Shown here one piece after another: positions 44,040 through 53,724 of a DNA stretch of 64,000 nt. A model generated the notes under the pieces. That model saw only the letters and a program-made list of their open reading frames with translations. It had not been told where the DNA came from and made no database searches. Position 1 is the first letter of the stretch. Each line of letters begins with the position of its first letter. The translations under genes were made by a program, and so were the position numbers. The stretch comes from Microbacterium sp. LCT-H2 (GTDB taxonomy: Bacteria > Actinomycetota > Actinomycetes > Actinomycetales > Microbacteriaceae), in NCBI RefSeq assembly GCF_001866135.1, contig NZ_MODW01000002.1, positions 186,001-250,000 of the forward strand, written 5' to 3'.

Positions 44040-44480
44040 TCAGGCTGCCGGACGCCGCGAGGTGAGCAGAGCGCGGGCGGGGGCGAGGCCGAAGACGCCT
44101 CGTGTTCCGGCGGGCGCCCACCCGTGCAGGGCCTTCCAAGCTGCAAGCACGCTGTCCCTTTCGAGCGCGACGATGAGGTCTGCCTGTGCGACCGCTCGTC
44201 GCAGCTCCGCGCTCCGACGAGCGGCGGCCGCGAAACGCCGGCTCCCGTCGAGCGGGCTCAGCCGCTTGATGTTGCGCCCTATCACCGATGACTCCAGTGC
44301 TCTGGCGAGCCGACTGCGGGAGGGGAGCGCCGCCGCTCCGAGCCGGATGAGCGGGCTCGCGTCCTGGGCGTCGCTCGCGACAGCGGTGACGAGCGTCACA
44401 CGGTCACCTTCCCGGTCCAGCGGCAGCGATTCCAGGGCCGAGGCGAACGAGCCGCCGGGGGAGAGGAGCAGGATGTTCAT
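44040..44480 (-). CDS. Small protein resembling the N-terminal half of a glycosyltransferase
   Basis: 146 residues. It begins MNILLLSPGGSFASALESLP, like the acceptor domain of a GT-B enzyme, and contains ADLIVALERDSVLAAW, the typical last strand of such a domain. Then it ends without any donor-binding domain. The ATG overlaps the stop of the preceding glycosyltransferase gene (ATGA), so it is translated in the same operon. It may be a truncated relic or a helper protein. No function is assigned. No stop-codon or frame repair into a longer enzyme is seen on this strand. Confidence 0.6.
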   Translation of the reverse strand: MNILLLSPGGSFASALESLPLDREGDRVTLVTAVASDAQDASPLIRLGAAALPSRSRLARALESSVIGRNIKRLSPLDGSRRFAAAARRSAELRRAVAQADLIVALERDSVLAAWKALHGWAPAGTRGVFGLAPARALLTSRRPAA

Positions 44481-45799
44481 CGTCCGACCTCCCCAGCGGC
44501 GATCCGCTTCGTCCAGGCCTCGATGCGAGGCGTCAGCTGCGCGGCACGGGAGTACCGCTGAGAATACGTGCGTGCCGTCGTCCGGTCGTCGTCGCTCTGC
44601 GTCGCCGCGTGTTCGGCCGTCGCGATGAAGGCGTCGGCGATCGCCTCGGCCGTCATCGCGACGGAACCGTACCATCCGGGGTAGTCGGCGAGCGTGCGGG
44701 ACGTCTCGTTCTCCGGGTCGTGCACGGAGACGATGGGCAGCCCTGTGGAGGCGTACTCGTAGACCTTGCCGCCGGTGATGAAGCGCCCCGCGCCGAACGT
44801 CAGGACGAGGGCGTCGAACGTCGCGTACGTCGCGGCGATGTCGGCTCGTCCCACTGGCCCGAGGTACCTGATGTCGTTCTCCTCGAAACGCTCCATCGCC
44901 TGCACCATGTTGGCGCCGGGGACACCGAAGTGGTCCAGGTATCCGTAAAGATCCATCCGCGCGTCGCGCACGAGAGTGCTCCGTTCCCGAGCGAGGGCCC
45001 AGCCGTCGATGAGTTCCTGCAGAGGGATCGCGCCGGAGATCGTGCCGATGTAGCCGAAGACCAGCCCGTCATCCCGGCCGTCGCGAGGAGGGAAAGCCAG
45101 CGGGTTGTCATAGCCGTTCTCTACGACCAGGAAACGGTCGGAGAACTCGGGATACTGCTCGGCATACCAGTCCCGGATCGGAGTGTTGACGAACCAGACT
45201 TCCGCGGCGTCCTCGATAAGCGTGCGCTCCCACCGGCCGGCGCGGCTGCGAGGCTCGATCACTCGCCGTCCGGAGTATATGTCGACAGCCCACGCATCCC
45301 GGTGGTCCATGACAGCGGGCACGCCGAATTCCGTGCTCAGCACGTGACCAGGGATGAAACCGACGTTCGGGTTCGCTGTGCCGATGGTGAGGTCGACGGG
45401 GGATTCGTGATGGATCCGCCGAGCTGCCTCTTCCAGGACCGGACGCCACCCGCCGTAATTGCGTTCCGGGAAGGAACGCTGACCGCGCCAGGACTGAATG
45501 GTGTTCCAGATCTCGGGAGCATGCGCGCGCAGCCACGACCATTCGCCGAGGTCGTTCGCGAAGGCGCCAGAGGTGAACGGAACTCGGATGATCTCGATGG
45601 CCGGGTCTACCTGCGCCTCGAGCGTCAGATCGACGCCTGTGGACATTTCGAATACTTCGCGCGGAACGGTCAGCACCGTGACCTTCCAGCCCGCTCGAGC
45701 GAAGGCGTTCGCCGTCGCCCAGGCGCGATAGACACCGCTCCCACGAGAGGGAGGGTATCCCCATGCGACATACAGCAGGTGCGGCGTCTTCGTGGTCAC
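44477..45799 (-). CDS. Glycosyltransferase family 4 (FucNAc-transferase-like)
   Basis: 440 residues from GTG 45799, overlapping the acyltransferase stop. The N-domain starts HLLYVAWGYPPSRGSGVYRA (about 6-25), the classic WYPP/GSG opening of WbuB-type enzymes, and has TIGTANPNVGFIPGHVL and MDHRDAWAVDIYSG. The C-domain has ENGYDNP, GLVFGYIGTISGAIPLQELI and a donor loop ending KVYEYASTGLPIVSVHDPEN. These enzymes add the second or third amino sugar to a lipid-linked repeat. Translation is coupled to its neighbours on both sides. Confidence 0.86.
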   Translation of the reverse strand: MTTKTPHLLYVAWGYPPSRGSGVYRAWATANAFARAGWKVTVLTVPREVFEMSTGVDLTLEAQVDPAIEIIRVPFTSGAFANDLGEWSWLRAHAPEIWNTIQSWRGQRSFPERNYGGWRPVLEEAARRIHHESPVDLTIGTANPNVGFIPGHVLSTEFGVPAVMDHRDAWAVDIYSGRRVIEPRSRAGRWERTLIEDAAEVWFVNTPIRDWYAEQYPEFSDRFLVVENGYDNPLAFPPRDGRDDGLVFGYIGTISGAIPLQELIDGWALARERSTLVRDARMDLYGYLDHFGVPGANMVQAMERFEENDIRYLGPVGRADIAATYATFDALVLTFGAGRFITGGKVYEYASTGLPIVSVHDPENETSRTLADYPGWYGSVAMTAEAIADAFIATAEHAATQSDDDRTTARTYSQRYSRAAQLTPRIEAWTKRIAAGEVGR

Positions 45800-46971
45800 T
45801 GGCGCTCCTCGATCACGGGTTCCTCCGTCGGCCGTCGGTCGTTCCGGCGCATCGCGCGCTGCTCGACCTTCTTGTTCTGCCATGCGCGCAGGCGCTTCTC
45901 GACCGGGCGCTCGATGAAGGCATGCAGAGCCCATGCCGCGATGATCGAGGACCCGAGAAGGACGAGGATCCAGATCACGCCGGCGACTCCGTGCTGAGGG
46001 CCCAGAGAGCCCAGCACGATGTAGATCAGTGTGGCGTGGATCAGGTAGAACGCATAAGACCACTCGCCGAGGAGCACCAGGGGGCGTGAACGCGCGATCC
46101 GCGTCTTCCCTGCGAGATCCGCGGCGGCGAAAGCGCAGATCAGCAGAGCGAAGAGGGCTGTCATGATCTCACTGACGAACGAGGCGAGCACGTCGTAAAC
46201 GGGAGCCAGATACGGCACCCTCTGGAAGATCTGGAGCCCAAGGAGGAAAGCGACGAGAAGCGTGATCGGCACGAAAACCGGTATCCGTGGCCGCCACCCC
46301 AGGCGGATGGACCAGGCAAGGCACATCCCGATGACGAACTCGTTGAGCCGAAGGATGGGCCAGGGCAAGCCGGCGAGCCACCCGGCGGGATCGAGGATGA
46401 TCAGCGCACGGGCTCCGACACTGAGGCCGAGGACGCCCACCGCCGCCCACAGCGCAGCGCGGCTCGAGAGGAGCTTGAGGACGCGCGTGATGAAGGGGTG
46501 CATCGCGTAGAAGAACATCTCGGCCGTGAGCGTCCACGCAGCGGGATTCCCCGCGAAGAGCACCGCCGGGTCGCGGGACCAGCCTTGGAGCAGCAGCACG
46601 CACAGGACCAGGACCGCGATGTCGAAGGGCTTCACCCAGGTCTGTTGCGGGTCAGGGGAGTAGCTGTAGAAGACCGGGATCGCAACGATCAGGGTCACGA
46701 TGTGCAGCGGATAGATGCGGGCAAAGCGTCGCCAATAGAAGGTTCCGATGCCGACCGTCGGACGCCACGACCAGGTGAGCACGAATCCCGAGAGGATGAA
46801 GAAGAACGCCACGCCGAAGTTGCCGTACCTAGCGACGTCGCCGATCACCCCGGGGAGGGGGACGACGTTGCGGACGTGGAAGAAGAAGACGGCGAGCGCG
46901 GCCCACCACCGCAGGCTGGTCAGTGAGTCCAGTCGGGGCGTCCGCGCCTCGGTGACGGTAGCGCTGGCCAT
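45796..46971 (-). CDS. Membrane O-acyltransferase (acyltransferase family 3)
   Basis: 391 residues, about ten helices. It starts with SLTSLRWWAALAVFFFHVRNV (about 17-37), the AT3 core where an Arg and a His pair act near the membrane. FGVAFFFILSGFVLTWSW and EMFFYAMHPF follow, and it ends with a basic tail (RPVEKRLRAWQNKKVEQR). AT3 proteins move acetyl or other acyl groups to sugars of surface polymers. It heads a three-gene minus-strand operon with the GT4 and the small GT-like protein. A TACAAT box lies 9 nt before the ATG. Confidence 0.88.
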   Translation of the reverse strand: MASATVTEARTPRLDSLTSLRWWAALAVFFFHVRNVVPLPGVIGDVARYGNFGVAFFFILSGFVLTWSWRPTVGIGTFYWRRFARIYPLHIVTLIVAIPVFYSYSPDPQQTWVKPFDIAVLVLCVLLLQGWSRDPAVLFAGNPAAWTLTAEMFFYAMHPFITRVLKLLSSRAALWAAVGVLGLSVGARALIILDPAGWLAGLPWPILRLNEFVIGMCLAWSIRLGWRPRIPVFVPITLLVAFLLGLQIFQRVPYLAPVYDVLASFVSEIMTALFALLICAFAAADLAGKTRIARSRPLVLLGEWSYAFYLIHATLIYIVLGSLGPQHGVAGVIWILVLLGSSIIAAWALHAFIERPVEKRLRAWQNKKVEQRAMRRNDRRPTEEPVIEERQ

Positions 46972-46980
46972 AGGCTCCCC

Positions 46981-46986
46981 ATTGTA
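46981..46986 (-). promoter_or_regulatory. -10 box of the acyltransferase operon
   Basis: TACAAT on the minus strand, 9 nt before ATG 46971. It matches the consensus TATAAT at five of six bases. The 56-bp gap to the divergent epimerase gene holds both promoters. Confidence 0.6.
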
Positions 46987-47013
46987 GAGGTGTGGACCGG
47001 TCAGAGTGGCAGG

Positions 47014-47019
47014 TAGAGT
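47014..47019 (+). promoter_or_regulatory. -10 box of the 2-epimerase gene
   Basis: TAGAGT, 8 nt, then GTG 47028; no ribosome site. Confidence 0.55.
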
Positions 47020-47027
47020 CGGCGATC

Positions 47028-48101
47028 GTGAAGATCGTCAGCGTCGTCGGCGCCCGCCCGCAGTTCGTGAAGCTCGCTCCCATCCACAAGGCGGCGCTCG
47101 CCGCCGGAGTGGACCACGTGATCGTGCACACCGGCCAGCACTACGATCCGATGCTGTCCGACGTGTTCTTCGACGATCTCGGGATCGGCGCACCGGACGT
47201 GCACCTCGGGGTCGGGAGCGGGTCCCATGGCGTGCAGACGGGCGCGATGCTCGCCGCGCTCGACGCGGTCTTCGACGAGCACCGTCCGGACTGGGTGCTG
47301 GTGTACGGCGACACGAACTCCACGGTCGCCGCGGCGCTGAGCGCGGTGAAGATGCACATCCCCGTCGCGCATCTCGAGGCGGGTCTGCGCAGCTTCAACC
47401 GCCGGATGCCCGAGGAGCACAACCGGGTGATGACAGACCACGCCGCTGACCTGCTGCTCGCTCCGACGCAGGTCGCCGTCGATCATCTGGAAGCGGAGGG
47501 GCTTTCCGCCCGCACTGTGCTCGTCGGCGACGTCATGACCGATGTGCTGTTCGAGGTGCGTGATGAGGTGGCAGGGCGGCCCTCGATGTTGCTGGAGGAG
47601 CTGGATCTGGAGGCGGAGGGGTACTACGTCGCCACCATCCATCGCGCCGAGAACACGGACGACCCCGCTCGTCTCGCCGAGGTGGCAGCGGGCCTCGCGG
47701 GTCTGGACAAGCCGGTCGTCCTGTTGGCGCACCCTCGGGTGGTTGCCAAGGCGGCGGCGCACGGCATCCCGCTCACGCAGGGGTCCCTGATCGCACACCC
47801 GCCGCTCGCCTACCCGGATCTCATCGCCGCCGCGTTGTCGAGCGCGGGCGTCGTGACGGACTCCGGCGGGCTTCAGAAGGAGGCCTTCCTCCTCGGCGTC
47901 CCCTGCACGACCGTGCGCACGGAGACGGAATGGGTGGAGACGGTCGAGCTGGGCTGGAACGTGCTCGCGAACACGGCGGAGGAGATCGCAGCCGGCGTGA
48001 CCCGTCCTCGCCCACAGGAGACCGCGGCGGCGCCGTACGGCGACGGTCACGCAGCCACGCGGGTCATCGAGGCGCTGCAGTCTCACGGCGCCGACATCTG
48101 A
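47028..48101 (+). CDS. Non-hydrolysing UDP-sugar 2-epimerase, WbpI-like
   Basis: 357 residues from GTG 47028. Unlike WecB, which opens GTRPE, it reads VGARPQFVKLAPI (about 6-18). It also carries LGVGSGSHGVQTGAML, VYGDTNSTVAAALSA and the stretch AGLRSFNRRMPEEHNRVMTD, the wording of WbpI/WlbD enzymes that epimerise UDP-GlcNAc3NAcA to UDP-ManNAc3NAcA. DSGGLQKEAF is the shared nucleotide-binding site. With the WbpD/E/B-type genes at 37-40 kb in the same window, WbpI is favoured. UDP-GlcNAc 2-epimerase (MnaA/WecB) remains possible and only biochemistry can decide. Confidence 0.86.
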   Translation: MKIVSVVGARPQFVKLAPIHKAALAAGVDHVIVHTGQHYDPMLSDVFFDDLGIGAPDVHLGVGSGSHGVQTGAMLAALDAVFDEHRPDWVLVYGDTNSTVAAALSAVKMHIPVAHLEAGLRSFNRRMPEEHNRVMTDHAADLLLAPTQVAVDHLEAEGLSARTVLVGDVMTDVLFEVRDEVAGRPSMLLEELDLEAEGYYVATIHRAENTDDPARLAEVAAGLAGLDKPVVLLAHPRVVAKAAAHGIPLTQGSLIAHPPLAYPDLIAAALSSAGVVTDSGGLQKEAFLLGVPCTTVRTETEWVETVELGWNVLANTAEEIAAGVTRPRPQETAAAPYGDGHAATRVIEALQSHGADI

Positions 48102-48142
48102 GGGGGACCTCGTCGCTGGGAGTCCGCCCATGCTGCGCCCCA

Positions 48143-48148
48143 TAGACT
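48143..48148 (+). promoter_or_regulatory. -10 box of the nucleotide-sugar dehydrogenase gene
   Basis: TAGACT, 7 nt, then ATG 48156. Confidence 0.6.
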
Positions 48149-48155
48149 GGACCCC

Positions 48156-50587
<2,432 letters not shown>

Positions 50588-50597
50588 ACTCGGAATC

Positions 50598-51416
50598 GTG
50601 AGTCACGCTGCTGTCGGGGCGCCCGGGACGCCCCGGCGCTATCTGCATTCGCTGTGGCTGCTGTCGGCCCGTGACCTCAAGGTCCGGTACGCGACGAGCT
50701 TCCTCGGCTACGTGTGGTCTGTTCTCGACCCGCTGGTGATGAGCGCGATCTACTGGTTCGTGTTCACCCAGGTGTTCCGTCGCGACGTCGGTGAGCAGCC
50801 GTACATCATCTTCCTCATCAGCGCGCTGCTGCCGTGGGTGTGGTTCAACAGCTCGGTGTCGGACTTCACGCGGGCGTTCAAGAAGGACGCCCGTCTCGTC
50901 CGCTCGACGTCGATCCCGCGCTCCATCTGGGTGAACCGCATCGTGCTCAGCAAGGGCATGGAGTTCCTGTTCTCGCTGCCGGTGCTGGTGCTGTTCATCG
51001 TGGTCAATCTCCTGTTCGAGAGCCATCCCGACCAGGTGGTGCAGATCGGCTGGGGCGTGCTCTGGGTGCCGGTGGCGATCCTCATGCAGACGATACTGCT
51101 CGTCGGCCTCGGCCTGCTGGTCGCGCCGCTGTGCGTGCTCTACACGGACCTCGAGCGCACCACGGCGCTCATCCTCCGGGCGATGTTCTACGCCACCCCG
51201 ATCATCTACAACGTCACGGACCTGCCCGGTGTCTTCCAGACGCTCGGCGCCTTCAACCCGCTCGCCGGGATCTTCATGCTGTATCGCATGCCGTTCTTCC
51301 CGGACCAGTGGAACCCGTTCACGCTCACGGTCAGCGCCGTGATGTGCCTGCTCATCCTCGCGCTCGGCGTCTGGGCGTTCCGGCGTCTCGAGCGCCCCGT
51401 GTTGAAGGAGCTGTGA
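50598..51416 (+). CDS. wzm: ABC-2 type glycan export permease (Wzm), galactan module
   Basis: 272 residues from GTG 50598. The cytoplasmic entry is LLSARDLKVRYATSFLGYVWSVLDP (about 20-44). Six helices follow, with WVNRIVLSKGMEFLFSLPVLVLF and VAPLCVLYTDLERTTALILRAMFY, the latter a conserved Wzm loop before helix 5. It forms the channel with the ATPase encoded 1 base downstream. The neighbours Glf, GlfT1-like and GlfT2 match the mycobacterial set in which Wzm-Wzt exports lipid-linked galactan. The cargo here is therefore most likely a galactofuranan. Confidence 0.9.
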   Translation: MSHAAVGAPGTPRRYLHSLWLLSARDLKVRYATSFLGYVWSVLDPLVMSAIYWFVFTQVFRRDVGEQPYIIFLISALLPWVWFNSSVSDFTRAFKKDARLVRSTSIPRSIWVNRIVLSKGMEFLFSLPVLVLFIVVNLLFESHPDQVVQIGWGVLWVPVAILMQTILLVGLGLLVAPLCVLYTDLERTTALILRAMFYATPIIYNVTDLPGVFQTLGAFNPLAGIFMLYRMPFFPDQWNPFTLTVSAVMCLLILALGVWAFRRLERPVLKEL

Positions 51417-52150
51417 TGGACGCCGCGATCGACGTGCAGGGCCTCGGTGTGCGCTTCCGCCGCAACCGTCGCGGGCAGCGCAGCTTCAAGGACCTGTTCG
51501 CCGGGGCATCCCGGCGGTCGCGTCCCGGGGAGTTCTGGGCGCTCCGCGACGTCTCGTTCACGGTGCAGCCGGGCGAATCGATCGGCGTGGTCGGACGGAA
51601 TGGGCAGGGCAAGTCGACGCTGCTCCGCCTCGTGGCCGGTGTGCTGCTGCCCGATGAGGGCTCGGTCAGCGTCAATGGCGGCGTCGCTCCGCTCATCGAG
51701 ATCACCGGCGGTTTCGTCGGCGATCTGACGGTCCGGGAGAACGTCCGGCTGACTGCAGGACTGCACGGCATGTCGAAGGACGAGGTGGCCCGCCGATACG
51801 ACGACATCATCGCGTTCGCCGAGCTCGCCGGGTTCGAGGAGACGCCGTACAAGCACCTCTCCAACGGAATGAAGGTGCGCCTCGCGTTCTCCGTCGTCTC
51901 TCAGCTCGACGAGCCCATCCTGCTCGTCGACGAGGTCCTCGCGGTGGGCGACAAGGCCTTCCGTGAGAAGTGCTACAAGCGCATCGACGAGCTGCTCTCA
52001 GACGGTCGTACGCTGTTCTTCGTCAGCCATAACGAGCGCGATCTGCGCCGCTTCTGCAGGAGGGGACTCTATCTGGACCGCGGCACGCTCGCCCTGGATG
52101 CCCCGATCAACGAGGTGCTCGACCGCTACAACGCGGACTACTCCGTCTGA
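51416..52150 (+). CDS. wzt: ABC ATPase for glycan export (Wzt), galactan module
   Basis: 244 residues. Walker A GRNGQGKST (60-68), signature LSNGMKVRLAFS, Walker B ILLVDEVLAVGD, H-loop FVSHNERDL. A GAAGGAG site sits 5 nt before ATG 51416; an in-frame GTG three bases earlier is too close to it. There is no C-terminal sugar-binding extension, as in the mycobacterial Rv3781 type. It pairs with the preceding permease (TGATG overlap). About 50% of the visible motif text is shared with the ATPase at 32.2 kb, but the two are clearly different genes. Confidence 0.93.
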   Translation: MDAAIDVQGLGVRFRRNRRGQRSFKDLFAGASRRSRPGEFWALRDVSFTVQPGESIGVVGRNGQGKSTLLRLVAGVLLPDEGSVSVNGGVAPLIEITGGFVGDLTVRENVRLTAGLHGMSKDEVARRYDDIIAFAELAGFEETPYKHLSNGMKVRLAFSVVSQLDEPILLVDEVLAVGDKAFREKCYKRIDELLSDGRTLFFVSHNERDLRRFCRRGLYLDRGTLALDAPINEVLDRYNADYSV

Positions 52151-52172
52151 ATCGTGCTCGGACCCCGGGGCG

Positions 52173-52760
52173 TCAGAGTCCCACGAGGCTGCGCAGGTCT
52201 GCCGCCGCAGCGCGCGCGCTGTCGATGGCCGCTGACGCACCCGAGCCGTCCTCGACCGCCGCGCGCAGTGCCGTGAGCCGCTGGGCGTAGGTCTCCACGC
52301 CGGAGCGCCAGGAGTCCTGGATGGAGGACGGCGGCAGGGCGTCGCCCAGGCGCTGGGCGTCCTCCTGGAGGGAGTCCACGACGGGAAGCGCATCCTGACC
52401 GCTCGCCCCGGCGACGATGTCGAGACCCCGATCGGCGGAGTTCAGCCACCCGGACACCTTGTCGCGGAACACCTCGATCGTCGGATCGCCGATCGGGGGC
52501 GCCGTCGTGATCGACGTCGGCTCGGGGGTCGTCGTCGGAGTGGGAGTGGCGGTGGGCGTCTCGGAGGGGGTGGCCGTCGGAGACGGACTCGTGCTGCCGA
52601 CGGGCTCGGGGCCACCGTCGCGCGGGAGCAGGAAGAACAGCAGGATACCGACGATCGCGAGCGCCGCGACGCTGAGACCGACGATCAGCCACACCCGACC
52701 GGTGCGCTTCGGCGCGGGGGGAAGTGGGGCCCATCGCACCTCGGGCTGGGGCTCGTCCAT
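52173..52760 (-). CDS. Single-pass membrane protein with Thr/Pro-rich stalk, unknown function
   Basis: 195 residues. A short cytoplasmic Pro-rich arm (1-20) precedes one helix (about 23-46, VWLIVGLSVAALAIVGILLFFLL). An extracytoplasmic stalk of Ser/Thr/Pro repeats (about 56-88, e.g. TPTATPTPTTTPEPTS) is likely O-mannosylated in actinobacteria. A helical domain of about 105 residues ends the protein. No known domain is recognised. It lies 2 nt before the GlfT1-like gene in reading order (same strand), so it may belong to the galactan operon. Confidence 0.72.
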   Translation of the reverse strand: MDEPQPEVRWAPLPPAPKRTGRVWLIVGLSVAALAIVGILLFFLLPRDGGPEPVGSTSPSPTATPSETPTATPTPTTTPEPTSITTAPPIGDPTIEVFRDKVSGWLNSADRGLDIVAGASGQDALPVVDSLQEDAQRLGDALPPSSIQDSWRSGVETYAQRLTALRAAVEDGSGASAAIDSARAAAADLRSLVGL

Positions 52761-52761
52761 C

Positions 52762-53724
52762 TCAGGCCTCCAGGGGGCTCATCGGCTCCCAGGTGCGATC
52801 GCGACCGATGCGGCCACCGTCCCTGAGCCCACGGAACAGGTTGCTCGTGCCGCGGACGGTGCGCTCGACGAAGACGAGCCGGATCAGCTCCTTGAAGAAC
52901 GTCGCGGTCGTCCCGAGGCCGAACAGCACGGGGTTGTAGACGCCGTGCACGCGGTAGTACTGCTTGATGAAGGCTCGGTTGCGCATGATGTAGTAGCGGT
53001 AGGCGTTGCTCGAGGCGTTCATGTGCCGGATGCCCATGTCCCACTGCCGGATCTCGCGCGTGCGGCGCAGCACGAACTCGTCGACGATGACCGCGGTGGT
53101 CAGGCGAGACGCCAGCCACCCGTACATCTGGTCGTCCCAGTAGATGAAGAAGCGCGGGTCGGGGAGGCCGATCTGCTGCACGATCGAGCGGTGGATGAAC
53201 ATGCCCTCGAAGCAGCCGCTGTTCATCTCCTTGTACCCCGAGGAGTCGAAACCCGCCGGGGCGAACGGGATCGGGATGCCCATGCGCTCCGCGATGCGGT
53301 ACTGCCAGTAGAACTCGCTGCCGTCGTAGTCGTAGCGCCGTCCCTGGATGCTCTTGAATCGCGGCGCCCAGGCGCCCATCCGGGCGAGACCGTCCGGGAG
53401 CACCTCGACGTCGTCGTCCATCATCCAGATCCACTGGGCGCCGAGATCGTACGCCGTGCGCATGCCCTCGCTGAAACCGCCGGAGCCACCGGTGTTGACG
53501 TCGAGACGGCGATAGACGAGGTCGGTTCCGATGTCGTCTCGGAAGGACTCGACGACGTCGGTCGTATCGTCCGAGGAGGCGTTGTCGATCACGATCACGT
53601 GGCCCGGCTTCGGGTCCATCGCGGTGATGCTGGTGAGCAGGCCGGTCAGCAGATGCGAGCGGTTGTACGTGACGATGACGATCGCGGCGGAGGAGGGATC
53701 GAAGGGACGGGCGTCGGCGGTCAT
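52762..53724 (-). CDS. GT2 galactofuranosyltransferase-like (GlfT1-type)
   Basis: 320 residues from ATG 53724, overlapping the GlfT2 stop (ATGA). GT2 motifs: IVIVTYNRSHLLTGLL (about 15-30), VIVIDNASSDDT, NTGGSGGFSEGM, metal site WMMDDDVE near 102-109 and the acceptor-base region FFIYWDDQMYGWLASRL. The Gly-rich GGSGGF and WDD motifs are those of the mycobacterial galactofuranosyltransferases and rhamnosyl relatives. Coupling to GlfT2 and nearness to Glf suggest it starts the galactan by adding the first Galf residues. Not proven by sequence alone. Confidence 0.82.
   Translation of the reverse strand: MTADARPFDPSSAAIVIVTYNRSHLLTGLLTSITAMDPKPGHVIVIDNASSDDTTDVVESFRDDIGTDLVYRRLDVNTGGSGGFSEGMRTAYDLGAQWIWMMDDDVEVLPDGLARMGAWAPRFKSIQGRRYDYDGSEFYWQYRIAERMGIPIPFAPAGFDSSGYKEMNSGCFEGMFIHRSIVQQIGLPDPRFFIYWDDQMYGWLASRLTTAVIVDEFVLRRTREIRQWDMGIRHMNASSNAYRYYIMRNRAFIKQYYRVHGVYNPVLFGLGTTATFFKELIRLVFVERTVRGTSNLFRGLRDGGRIGRDRTWEPMSPLEA

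Noticed and set aside
22958..47000. Recent horizontal island by base composition
   Set aside because: Codon use in the glycosyltransferase stretches looks slightly less strict than in wbp-like and galactan genes by eye, but there is no sharp boundary, mobile gene or repeat; a windowed GC3 computation would be needed.
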